DNA of 15,861 bases from Rhizobium leguminosarum (GTDB lineage: Bacteria; Pseudomonadota; Alphaproteobacteria; Rhizobiales; Rhizobiaceae): NCBI RefSeq assembly GCF_001652265.1, contig NZ_LWBS01000467.1, forward strand, positions 1 through 15,861, read 5' to 3'. Of this stretch, positions 9,405 through 15,861 are shown in pieces. Position 1 is the first letter of the stretch; the number at the start of each line of letters is the position of its first letter. The notes below the pieces were generated by a model, which saw nothing but the letters and a program-made list of their open reading frames with translations, had not been told where the DNA came from and did no database searches. The position numbers and the translations under genes are program-made.

Positions 9405-10051
9405 AGCGGCCTGCCTATATGAGCGAAGTACCGGTCAATCACATAAGCGGCCAGGAAGATCGCTGCGTTTATTTGACGTTCGATGATGGTCCTAATCCAT
9501 TCTGCACGCCGCAAATCCTTGATGTTCTAGCTGAGCACCGTGTCCCGGCGACATTTTTTGCTATCGGTTCATACGTGAAGGATCACCCCGAACTCATTCG
9601 GCGTATTGTGGCAGAAGGTCATGATGTCGCCAATCATACCATGACGCATCCCGACCTCGCCACCTGCGATCCCAAGGATGTGAAACGTGAAATAGACGAG
9701 GCGCATCAAGCCATTGTCTCGGCGTGTCCCCAAGCCCTGGTCCGGCACTTACGAGCGCCTTACGGGGTTTGGACTGAAGACGTGCTTTCAGCATCGGTGA
9801 GGGCTGGACTTGGAGCTGTTCACTGGTCGGCCGACCCTAGAGATTGGTCTTGCCCGGGCGTCGACGTGATCGTTGATGAGGTGCTTGCTGCTGCTCGGCC
9901 TGGGGCAATCGTGCTTTTGCACGATGGGTGTCCTCCCGATGAGGTTGAGCAATGCTCGCTTGCCGGACTGCGTGACCAAACGCTTTTAGCACTCTCTCGA
10001 ATTATTCCGGCACTGCATAGCCGCGGATTCGAAATTCGCTCACTTCCCTGA
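9401..10051 (+). CDS. nodB: NodB, chitooligosaccharide deacetylase
   Basis: NodB removes the acetyl group from the non-reducing terminal GlcNAc of the chitin oligomer and creates the amine acylated by NodA. The product is 216 residues, with the NodB/polysaccharide deacetylase domain over most of its length. Motif 1 is TFDDGP, with Asp28 (base) and Asp29 (metal). Motif 2 is HTMTHPDL, with metal ligands His79 and His83. APYG at 119-122 is motif 3, and LLHDG with His174 is the final motif. All catalytic residues are present. The start overlaps the nodA stop by 4 bp. An alternative ATG six codons later would remove only a non-conserved leader. Confidence 0.96.
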   Translation: MKRPAYMSEVPVNHISGQEDRCVYLTFDDGPNPFCTPQILDVLAEHRVPATFFAIGSYVKDHPELIRRIVAEGHDVANHTMTHPDLATCDPKDVKREIDEAHQAIVSACPQALVRHLRAPYGVWTEDVLSASVRAGLGAVHWSADPRDWSCPGVDVIVDEVLAAARPGAIVLLHDGCPPDEVEQCSLAGLRDQTLLALSRIIPALHSRGFEIRSLP

Positions 10052-10073
10052 AACACTGGACAAACGAGAAACC

Positions 10074-11354
10074 ATGACCCTGCTCGCAACAACCAGCATC
10101 GCCGCCGTTTCACTTTATGCAATGCTCTCCACTGTTTATAAGAGCGCGCAGGTCTTTCATGCTAGGCGGACAACGACCTCAACAACACCTGCGAAAGACG
10201 TCGAAACCACCCATCTACCAAGCGTTGATGTCATTGTGCCGTGCTTCAACGAGGACCCAATCGTTCTCTCCGAATGCCTCGCGTCTCTCGCGGAACAGGA
10301 TTACGCTGGAAAATTGCGTTTTTATGTGGTCGACGACGGTTCCAAAAATCGCGAAGCGGTCGTGGCACAACGCGCTGCCTATGCAGACGATGAGAGATTC
10401 AACTTCACAATTCTCGCTAAAAATGTTGGAAAGCGCAAAGCGCAAATCGCCGCTATAACCCAGTCCTCTGGGGACCTCATCTTGAATGTGGACTCTGACA
10501 CCACAATCGCCCCCGACGTCGTCTCGAAGCTTGCCCACAAAATGCGCGATCCAGCAGTCGGTGCGGCGATGGGCCAAATGAAAGCCAGTAACCAGGCGGA
10601 CACCTGGCTAACTCGCTTGATTGACATGGAGTACTGGCTTGCCTGCAACGAGGAGCGCGCGGCACAAGCTCGCTTCGGTGCAGTTATGTGTTGCTGCGGC
10701 CCATGTGCGATGTACCGTCGGTCTGCTATGCTTTCGCTGCTGGATCAGTACGAGACGCAGCTTTATCGCGGCAAGCCGAGTGACTTCGGTGAAGATCGCC
10801 ATTTGACGATTCTCATGCTGAGCGCCGGCTTTCGAACTGAGTATGTTCCGAGCGCCATCGCGGCGACAGTCGTTCCTGACACAATGGGTGTTTATCTGCG
10901 TCAACAACTACGGTGGGCACGCAGCACCTTCCGGGATACATTGCTCGCGCTCCCTCTAATGCCTGGCCTCGATCGGTATCTCACTCTGGACGTAATCGGG
11001 CAAAATGGCGGCCTTTTGCTTCTTGCGCTGTCGGTATTGACGGGTATTGGCCAGTTTGCGCTGACCGCAACAGTGCCATGGTGGACGATCCTGGTGATCG
11101 GATCCATGACTCTTGTACGATGCAGCGTGGCTGCCTATCGCGCCCGCCAACTTAGGTTTCTGGGTTTTGCTCTCCACACGCTGGTGAACATCTTTCTCTT
11201 AATTCCTTTGAAGGCCTATGCCCTTTGTACCTTATCCAATAGCGACTGGTTGTCGCGAGGATCAGTCGCTGTCGCACCGACGGTTGGTCAGCAGGGCACT
11301 ACCAAAATGCAGCCAGGGCGGGCGACATCTGAAATTGCCTATAGTGGCGAGTGA
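10074..11354 (+). CDS. nodC: NodC, N-acetylglucosaminyltransferase (chitin oligosaccharide synthase)
   Basis: NodC is a membrane-bound family 2 glycosyltransferase that polymerises UDP-GlcNAc into the 3-6 unit chitin backbone. The product is 426 residues, the same length I recall for S. meliloti NodC. An N-terminal membrane segment (about 1-25) precedes the catalytic domain, with VDDG at 86-89, the D140-S-D142 motif, the putative catalytic ED at 240-241 and QQLRW at 277-281. Three or more membrane segments follow (about 305-400), including the hallmark [17 protein letters not shown]. The gene lies 22 bp after nodB. The variable C-terminal tail, ending SGE, is typical of NodC. Chain length cannot be read from the sequence. 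Confidence 0.96.
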   Translation: MTLLATTSIAAVSLYAMLSTVYKSAQVFHARRTTTSTTPAKDVETTHLPSVDVIVPCFNEDPIVLSECLASLAEQDYAGKLRFYVVDDGSKNREAVVAQRAAYADDERFNFTILAKNVGKRKAQIAAITQSSGDLILNVDSDTTIAPDVVSKLAHKMRDPAVGAAMGQMKASNQADTWLTRLIDMEYWLACNEERAAQARFGAVMCCCGPCAMYRRSAMLSLLDQYETQLYRGKPSDFGEDRHLTILMLSAGFRTEYVPSAIAATVVPDTMGVYLRQQLRWARSTFRDTLLALPLMPGLDRYLTLDVIGQNGGLLLLALSVLTGIGQFALTATVPWWTILVIGSMTLVRCSVAAYRARQLRFLGFALHTLVNIFLLIPLKAYALCTLSNSDWLSRGSVAVAPTVGQQGTTKMQPGRATSEIAYSGE

Positions 11355-11391
11355 TGATCGTGCCACCGCAGCTCAAAATTTGGGACAAGAA

Positions 11392-12426
11392 ATGAACGGG
11401 CAATTAGCGAATTTGAAGACGACGATCGCTGATCCGCACCAGGATCATATCATCTTATCGGAGCGGCAGGGCAGTTCGAAATTTAAGGCAGTGGAATCGC
11501 CGTCTGGCGCATTGTCCCCAGTTGCAATCGATCTGGCCGGCGTTTCGAAGTCATATGGTGGTAAAGTTGTCGTCAATGACTTGTCGTTTACTATCGCCGC
11601 CGGAGAATGTTTTGGTCTTTTAGGGCCGAACGGCGCAGGTAAAAGTACGATCACCCGTATGATCCTAGGGATGACGTCGCCAAGTGCAGGCACGATCACT
11701 GTACTCGGAGCGCAGGATCCGCGCCAGGTTCGCTTGGCGCGCGCGAAAATCGGGATCGTGTCACAGTTCGATAATCTCGACTTGGAATTCACGGTCCGCG
11801 AGAACCTCTTGGTATACGGGCGCTACTTCCGCATGAGCACCCGAGAAATCGAAACGGTCATCCCGTCACTGCTTGAATTTGCGAGACTTGAGAGCAAGGC
11901 GGATACGCGTGTGGCAGACCTATCGGGCGGGATGAAGCGGCGCCTCACTTTGGCGCGTGCGCTCATTAATGACCCGCAGCTACTCATTTTGGACGAGCCG
12001 ACCACTGGTCTCGACCCACACGCGCGCCACTTGATCTGGGAACGACTTCGATCGCTGTTGGCACGAGGCAAGACAATTCTTCTGACCACCCATATCATGG
12101 AAGAGGCTGAGCGGTTGTGCGACCGGCTGTGCGTGCTCGAAGCTGGGCGAAAGATCGCCGAAGGCCGACCGCATGCCCTGATCGAGGAGCAGATTGGCTG
12201 TCCCGTGATCGAAATTTATGGTGGCGATCCGCAGGAGCTTGGTCTTTTGATCAGGCCGAATGCTAAGCGACTGGAGATCAGCGGAGAGACCCTGTTCTGC
12301 TACACGCCTGATCCAGAGCAGGTGCGCGCGCAACTGCGTGGATATTCGGGCCTGCGCTTGCTGGAGCGTCCACCAAATCTAGAGGATGTCTTCTTGCGGT
12401 TAACCGGACGCGAGATGGAGAAGTAA
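11392..12426 (+). CDS. nodI: NodI, ATP-binding subunit of the Nod factor exporter
   Basis: This is the cytoplasmic ATPase of the NodIJ ABC-2-type exporter, which moves lipochitooligosaccharides across the inner membrane. From ATG at 11392 the protein is 344 residues. Walker A is GPNGAGKST (78-86), the ABC signature LSGGM (177-181), Walker [13 protein letters not shown] (197-208), and the H-loop His is at 234. The ABC domain starts near residue 45 ([12 protein letters not shown]), so about 40 N-terminal residues are variable. The frame is open back into nodC, to 11218. The 11392 ATG is the first after the nodC stop (37 bp) and has GGGACAAGAA upstream. Family members range from about 305 to 345 residues. 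The gene is followed 3 bp later by nodJ. Confidence 0.93.
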   Translation: MNGQLANLKTTIADPHQDHIILSERQGSSKFKAVESPSGALSPVAIDLAGVSKSYGGKVVVNDLSFTIAAGECFGLLGPNGAGKSTITRMILGMTSPSAGTITVLGAQDPRQVRLARAKIGIVSQFDNLDLEFTVRENLLVYGRYFRMSTREIETVIPSLLEFARLESKADTRVADLSGGMKRRLTLARALINDPQLLILDEPTTGLDPHARHLIWERLRSLLARGKTILLTTHIMEEAERLCDRLCVLEAGRKIAEGRPHALIEEQIGCPVIEIYGGDPQELGLLIRPNAKRLEISGETLFCYTPDPEQVRAQLRGYSGLRLLERPPNLEDVFLRLTGREMEK

Positions 12427-12429
12427 ACG

Positions 12430-13209
12430 ATGAGCGTAGCAGCATTACCCGCCGGCGGTTTGAACTGGCTTGCAGTTTGGCGCCGAAACTATCTGGCTTG
12501 GAAAAAAGCGGCGCTGGCATCCATTCTGGGAAATCTAGCCGATCCCATAATATACCTATTCGGGCTCGGCGCTGGATTGGGAGTGATGGTAGGGCACGTT
12601 GACGGCGTATCGTACACTGCATTTTTGGCGGCTGGAATGGTCGCGACGAGCGCGATGACTGCTGCAACCTTCGAGACTATCTATGCGGCCTTTGGCCGAA
12701 TGCAGGGCCAGCGCACCTGGGAAGCAATGTTGTACACACAGCTCAGGTTAGGGGATATCGTCGTTGGGGAAATGGCGTGGGCAGCAACTAAGGCGTCGCT
12801 CGCAGGCACCGGTATTGGTATTGTCGCTGCCATGTTGGGATACACTCACTGGCTGGCTCTTCTCTATGCTCTTCCGGTCATTGCCCTTACTGGCTTTGCC
12901 TTTGCGAGCCTTGGTATGGTGGTCACGGCTCTCGCGCCCAGCTACGATTATTTCATATTTTATCAAACGCTTGTCATCACACCGATGCTGTTCTTATCAG
13001 GTGCAGTCTTTCCTATCGACCAATTGCCTGTAGCATTCCAGCAGCTTGCGGCATTCTTGCCCTTGGCACATGCGGTAGATGTTATCCGCCCGACGATGCT
13101 GGGCCAACCAATCGCCAATGTCTGCCTGCACATCGGCGTTCTCTGCATCTACATAGTCCTGCCATTCTTCATGTCGACCACATTGCTTCGGCGGCGACTA
13201 ATGCGGTGA
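12430..13209 (+). CDS. nodJ: NodJ, membrane subunit of the Nod factor exporter
   Basis: This is the ABC-2-type permease partner of NodI, located in the inner membrane. The 259-residue product has about six predicted membrane segments (around 36-55, 63-85, 110-135, 143-170, 175-195 and 228-250). Recognisable NodJ blocks include [50 protein letters not shown] and the ABC-2 signature-like [14 protein letters not shown]. The start is 3 bp after the nodI stop, with GGAGAAG inside the end of nodI as its ribosome binding site. It is the last gene of the tight nodABCIJ group; 197 bp separate it from the acyltransferase gene. Confidence 0.95.
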   Translation: MSVAALPAGGLNWLAVWRRNYLAWKKAALASILGNLADPIIYLFGLGAGLGVMVGHVDGVSYTAFLAAGMVATSAMTAATFETIYAAFGRMQGQRTWEAMLYTQLRLGDIVVGEMAWAATKASLAGTGIGIVAAMLGYTHWLALLYALPVIALTGFAFASLGMVVTALAPSYDYFIFYQTLVITPMLFLSGAVFPIDQLPVAFQQLAAFLPLAHAVDVIRPTMLGQPIANVCLHIGVLCIYIVLPFFMSTTLLRRRLMR

Positions 13210-13406
13210 TGAATGCCACTTGACTGTAAGCGGTGCCTTGACCCGACCGTCCGGATCAGCATGTAATCGTTGATGTTGTTGCCGAACGAGGGCAACCGAT
13301 CTGACGGCAGCGCTGCAGACAACAAAGCCGTCCACCGCTACACCGAGTTCTGTTCTCAATAAACGCCAAAAGGTTGCGCGGCATCTGCCTGCGCTAATGG
13401 ACATTC

Positions 13407-14510
13407 ATGGGACCATCCAATGAACACTCATCGGGCCACCGGAACAACTTTGACCTGTTAAGGCTCTTTGCCGCCTGCCAAGTGATGTTCAGCCACGCGT
13501 GGAATTGGCTTCACCTGGGCGATTCTTTAGACGGCACATCGGTCTTCAATCTGTTGTTTTCGGCGCCGGGTGTTGCGATCTTCTTTGTAATCAGCGGCTT
13601 TCTAGTAACGGATTCTTACATCCGCTCATCGTCTGCGGCCTCCTTTTTCGTCAAGCGGTCGCTCCGGATCTTTCCTGCACTGTTCGTCAACATCGCGATA
13701 ATGGAACTTGCCCTGCTGGTGACTGGGGGATTACATGTCACTGGCATCTTGCAGTATCTGTCTTACTTCACTGTCTACATCCTGACCGCTGCACGAATCT
13801 GGGCGGTCTACTTCACCTACGAGCCTTACACGATGAGCGGCTTTTACGGCGCCTCGGACCCAAGTGGGGTGCTGTGGACGCTGACGGTGGAGCTGACGTT
13901 CTACCTCACCCTGCCAATGCTGTTGGAAATTTGGCGGCGGTGGAAACGAGCAGGGGCGCTAGTCGTTGCCGTCGCCGGTCTCGGGTCTTGGGTCATGGCG
14001 CAGCACTTCAACATAACTGATAAGTACAATCCGTTCCTGTCGGTGACAGTAGGCCCGACTTTCTGGATTTTTTCGATGGGAGTTCTTGCTCGGCTTTGCT
14101 GGCATCGCGTCAGCAAGATCTTTGAAGGCAAGCTCTTGTGGTGGCTGGCAACTCATCTCGCGATAACGTGGTGGGTAGCAGGAACGTCCGCTGCATTCAT
14201 CTCGATCAACAATGCGGCGCCTGTCGATGCATTCCGAATTGCTGTTCTCGCCGGTCTAGTCCTGTCGGCAGCGTACTCATTTCCGCGCCCTAACCTGTTG
14301 CGCGGCCAGGATCTCTCTTACGGGATCTACCTCTACCATATGCTCGTCATGCACACGCTGATCGGCATCGGATGGGTCGGCCACTGGTGGCTCTGGATCG
14401 TCGAGCCGGTCGGAACCGTGGCATTAGCCGCTCTATCATGGGCGCTGATTGAAAAGCCGGCCATGAAACTTCGCTCATCGCTAGTCGCCAGAAGGCTTTC
14501 CGTCGCTTAA
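13407..14510 (+). CDS. NodX/NoeT-type membrane O-acyltransferase (acyltransferase family 3)
   Basis: This 367-residue polytopic protein of the acyltransferase-3 family (OafA/ExoZ/NodX type) probably O-acetylates a sugar of the Nod factor or of a surface polysaccharide. Family marks are FDLLRLFAACQVMFSH with the conserved His30, PGVAIFFVISGFLVT, the Arg/Lys-rich RSLRIFPAL, VLWTLTVELTFYLTLP, DLSYGIYLYHM and the C-terminal EKP. About ten membrane segments are apparent. Its position after nodJ parallels nodX of R. leguminosarum TOM (acetylates the reducing-end residue) and fits noeT of N. galegae (unusual Nod factor acetylation). I cannot tell which, so no symbol is given. There is no nod box in the 197-bp gap, so expression is probably by read-through from the nodA box. 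The ribosome binding site is weak. Confidence 0.85.
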   Translation: MGPSNEHSSGHRNNFDLLRLFAACQVMFSHAWNWLHLGDSLDGTSVFNLLFSAPGVAIFFVISGFLVTDSYIRSSSAASFFVKRSLRIFPALFVNIAIMELALLVTGGLHVTGILQYLSYFTVYILTAARIWAVYFTYEPYTMSGFYGASDPSGVLWTLTVELTFYLTLPMLLEIWRRWKRAGALVVAVAGLGSWVMAQHFNITDKYNPFLSVTVGPTFWIFSMGVLARLCWHRVSKIFEGKLLWWLATHLAITWWVAGTSAAFISINNAAPVDAFRIAVLAGLVLSAAYSFPRPNLLRGQDLSYGIYLYHMLVMHTLIGIGWVGHWWLWIVEPVGTVALAALSWALIEKPAMKLRSSLVARRLSVA

Positions 14511-14519
14511 ACGGAAAGC
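14495..14519 (+). terminator. Hairpin across the stop codon of the acyltransferase gene
   Basis: GCTTTCCGT (14495-14503) and ACGGAAAGC (14511-14519) form a perfect 9-bp stem; the 7-nt loop holds the TAA stop codon. The stem is followed by TCCTGTTAAAA, not a U tract, so intrinsic termination is uncertain. It may instead protect the 3' end of the long nodA-to-acyltransferase transcript. Confidence 0.4.
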
Positions 14520-14543
14520 TCCTGTTAAAAGATCGGAACTCCA

Positions 14544-14676
14544 ATGGAAGCTGCCACATTGGACTGTGGTGTCTGGGATGAATCGGCGTGGGTGAAGGTG
14601 ACCCCCATCCCCATCCCAGGCCCGGTTGGGCCAGAAGGACCACCGGGGCCGAAAGTCGTTCCGGGTGAAACTGGAC
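14544..14676 (+). other. Orphan Gly-Pro-rich reading frame between the acyltransferase and the IS66 breakpoint
   Basis: A plus-strand ATG at 14544 opens a frame reading MEAATLDCGVWDESAWVKV, followed by PIPIPGP and collagen-like G-x-y triplets (GPVGPEGPPGPK). It then runs antisense into the tnpC remnant and stops at 14744. The minus strand is also open here, as a continuation of the tnpC frame down to 14525, and is likewise Gly-Pro-rich. The plus frame could be the 5' end of a gene cut by the IS66 rearrangement; such motifs occur in phage tail and surface proteins. The ribosome binding site is poor and function is unknown. Confidence 0.3.
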
Positions 14677-14990
14677 CAATGCGCTGCAGGTGGGCTGGTA
14701 GCGAGCCACGGTTCGTGCGCCGCTTGGCGACTTACGGCTGGTGAAGGGCAGTGGTGGCTTGTTCCTTCTCTTCCAGCCCCGCAGCCTCGACTTGCTCGGC
14801 CTCTTCAAGCCCAAGCAGAAGCTGGTCCTCGGGAAGCGTCTCTGCCCGTCGCCAAAACGGTGGCGCTGCAATTCCTTGATGATCTTACGCAGCCGGGCAT
14901 TCTCCGCCTCACGCGAAGCACCATGGCTTTCAGCGCGTTCAGTTCATCCGGAAGTTCGTCCGGGTTATCGTCACGCGCTAAGAACAGCAT
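14677..14990 (-). pseudogene. tnpC: IS66 TnpC transposase, truncated and frameshifted N-terminal fragment
   Basis: From ATG at 14990, MLFLARDDNPDELPDELNAL and KAMVLR match the IS66 TnpC N-terminus. The expected reading (EAENARLRKIIKEL, then QRHRFG) continues in another frame, and a second shift is needed to read the ETLPEDQLLLGLEEAEQ block. A further shift leads to KRRTNRGSLPAHLQRI, after which similarity ends. The zinc-finger and DDE catalytic domains are missing, so the fragment is not functional. Its ribosome binding site is buried in a hairpin (14997-15013). Confidence 0.85.
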
Positions 14991-14996
14991 CTTTTA

Positions 14997-15013
14997 CCTC
15001 TCGGAACGAGAGG
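14997..15013 (-). promoter_or_regulatory. Hairpin sequestering the tnpC ribosome binding site
   Basis: CCTCTCG (14997-15003) and CGAGAGG (15007-15013) form a perfect 7-bp stem with a 3-nt loop. In the minus-strand mRNA, the GAGAGG that should act as the Shine-Dalgarno of tnpC (ATG six bases after the stem) lies inside the stem. This would lower TnpC translation unless ribosomes from tnpB open it. Confidence 0.55.
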
Positions 15014-15045
15014 CTGGATGATGCCGATTCAATTGGTCGCGGCCG

Positions 15046-15401
15046 CTAACCAGCCTTTGTCGGCGCTCGCGTTTCGCTTGGTGCATGAACGCGTTTCCAG
15101 TCCAGTCCCTCGAACAGCGCCGAGAACTGCGCGGATGTCAGATGCATCGCGCCGTCCTGCATCCGGGGCCAATGGAACCGCCATCCTCAAGCCGCTTGTG
15201 GGCCATCACCAGCCCGCTGCCATCCCAGTAGATCAGCTTCAACCGGTCGGCCTTGCGTGACTGGAATACGAAGACCGTCCCGGTAAACGGGTCCTTGTGC
15301 AGCTCGTTCTTGACCAATGCCGCCAACCCATCATGGCCTTTGCGGAAGTCGACCGGCTTGGTCGCCACCATGATCCGGACGCGGTTCGATGGAAAGATCA
15401 T
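15046..15401 (-). pseudogene. tnpB: IS66 TnpB (Orf2 family), frameshifted
   Basis: ATG at 15401 begins MIFPSNRVRIMVATKPVDFR, and the protein continues through DPFTGTVFVFQSRKADRLK and LIYWDGSGLVMAHKRLED, the core of IS66 Orf2 proteins. After that the frame changes: a one-base deletion near 15176 leads to an early stop at 15138. In the restored frame the reading FHWPRMQDGAMHLTSAQFS continues to a stop at 15046, the normal end. The full length would be about 118 residues, as usual for this family. TnpB is an accessory protein of IS66 transposition, of unknown mechanism. Confidence 0.88.
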
Positions 15402-15795
15402 GTCGGAAACGCGCAGGCACGCGCTACAGCGCCGATCCGGGCAGCAGACGCGCCTTCCTCCAAACGGATAGTGACGGAGCCAACGACGATCTCGGGACGG
15501 CTGGCTTTCTTGATCGGCGGCTCCGAAACAGGTGGGTCGACGATCACTGCTGCAAACTCCACCGCATCGTCGGGCGCAGGCAGAACCAGCTTGCCCTGCC
15601 GCGCCATCGTGCGCCAAGTCGAATGACGGTTCGCCCGCAATCCACAGCGCTCCGCGACCACATTCACCACCGCGCCGGGCCTCAAGCTTCCGAAACGATC
15701 TGCGCCTTGACCTCATCAGGCCAATGACGGTGGATCGTAAGCGGCAAGGAGACCCCATCTGGCGCTGCTGATGCTGGGCAGGGTATTTCGGACAT
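15398..15795 (-). pseudogene. tnpA: IS66 TnpA, frameshifted
   Basis: ATG at 15795 opens MSEIPCPASAAPDG and runs through the start of a helix-turn-helix (HRHWPDEVKAQIVSEA) to a premature TGA at 15682. The continuation LRPGAVVNVVAERCGL, up to ARACAFPT, is in the next frame; a single missing base near 15686 explains the break. The C-terminal VTIRLEEGASAARI motif is typical of IS66 TnpA. The real stop overlaps the tnpB start as ATGA. TnpA is a small DNA-binding accessory protein of the element. Confidence 0.82.
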
Positions 15796-15861
15796 ACGAC
15801 TTCTCTGAATGTGAGGATCTATGTCTAGGCCTGCGGCTAGCCTTGGATTGATGCGGATGAT

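Larger units (their letters stand above)
14677..15795 (-). mobile_element. Decayed IS66-family insertion sequence
   Basis: On the minus strand, tnpA, tnpB and the start of tnpC lie in the IS66 order, with the ATGA overlap between tnpA and tnpB intact. Each of the three genes has at least one frameshift, and tnpC is cut after about 100 residues, so the DDE domain is lost. The left boundary is placed where TnpC similarity ends (about 14677). The terminal repeat near tnpA should lie past 15795, but I could not identify it before the window edge. Confidence 0.85.

Noticed and set aside
11218..11391. NodI start inside nodC
   Set aside because: The residues encoded there are an out-of-frame reading of the NodC tail and show no ABC similarity.
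13198..13404. 68-codon minus-strand frame between nodJ and the acyltransferase
   Set aside because: No motif and no clear ribosome binding site; it fills the gap by chance in GC-rich DNA.
13210..13406. Possible nod box before the acyltransferase gene
   Set aside because: No ACAATC...TTTTAC core is present in the gap.

Overview
This window is a rhizobial symbiosis (nodulation) island. Almost every intact gene builds or exports the lipochitooligosaccharide Nod factor, so the source is an alphaproteobacterial legume symbiont, probably from a symbiosis plasmid or island. The nodFE pair, which makes special polyunsaturated acyl chains, together with nodL, nodM and nodN, is typical of symbionts of temperate galegoid legumes. 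An acyltransferase-3 gene just after nodJ recalls nodX of pea-nodulating Rhizobium leguminosarum and noeT of Neorhizobium galegae. NodA and NodC look clearly different from the R. leguminosarum versions I remember. Neorhizobium or a Mesorhizobium of the galegoid group is therefore my best guess, but the species is not proven here.

Layout. Positions 1-350 hold the 3' end of a c-type cytochrome-like gene. It is followed by about 270 bp of unrecognised DNA and the right end of an IS3-family element (622-942). On the minus strand, read from high to low coordinates, lie nodD (8556-7624), nodF-nodE (6572-5082), nodL (4698-4126) and nodM-nodN (3525-1136). On the plus strand lie nodA-nodB-nodC-nodI-nodJ (8814-13209) and the acyltransferase gene (13407-14510). 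The right edge (about 14677-15795) is a decayed IS66-family element with frameshifts in tnpA and tnpB and a truncated, frameshifted tnpC.

Regulation. Three 47-bp nod boxes are visible, with the same internal spacing. One lies in the nodD-nodA gap reading toward nodA (8565-8611), one lies upstream of nodF (6747-6793), and one lies upstream of nodM (3621-3667). NodD, activated by plant flavonoids, would bind all three and switch on nodABCIJ, nodFE (probably with nodL) and nodMN together.

How the genes cooperate. NodM supplies glucosamine-6-phosphate. NodC polymerises the chitin oligomer, NodB deacetylates its non-reducing end, and NodA attaches the fatty acid. NodF and NodE make the special acyl chain. 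NodL O-acetylates the non-reducing end, and the NodX/NoeT-type enzyme probably adds another O-acyl group. NodI and NodJ export the product. NodN is a hotdog-fold protein needed for full activity. No sulfation (nodHPQ), N-methylation (nodS), carbamoylation (nodU) or fucosylation (nodZ) genes are present in this window.

Three gaps longer than 300 bp inside the island (3668-4125, 4699-5081 and 6794-7623) have no recognisable gene. I see no clearly undescribed system. The points most worth checking are the acyltransferase, the palindrome in the nodF leader, the hairpin over the tnpC ribosome binding site, and the orphan Gly-Pro-rich reading frame at the IS66 breakpoint.
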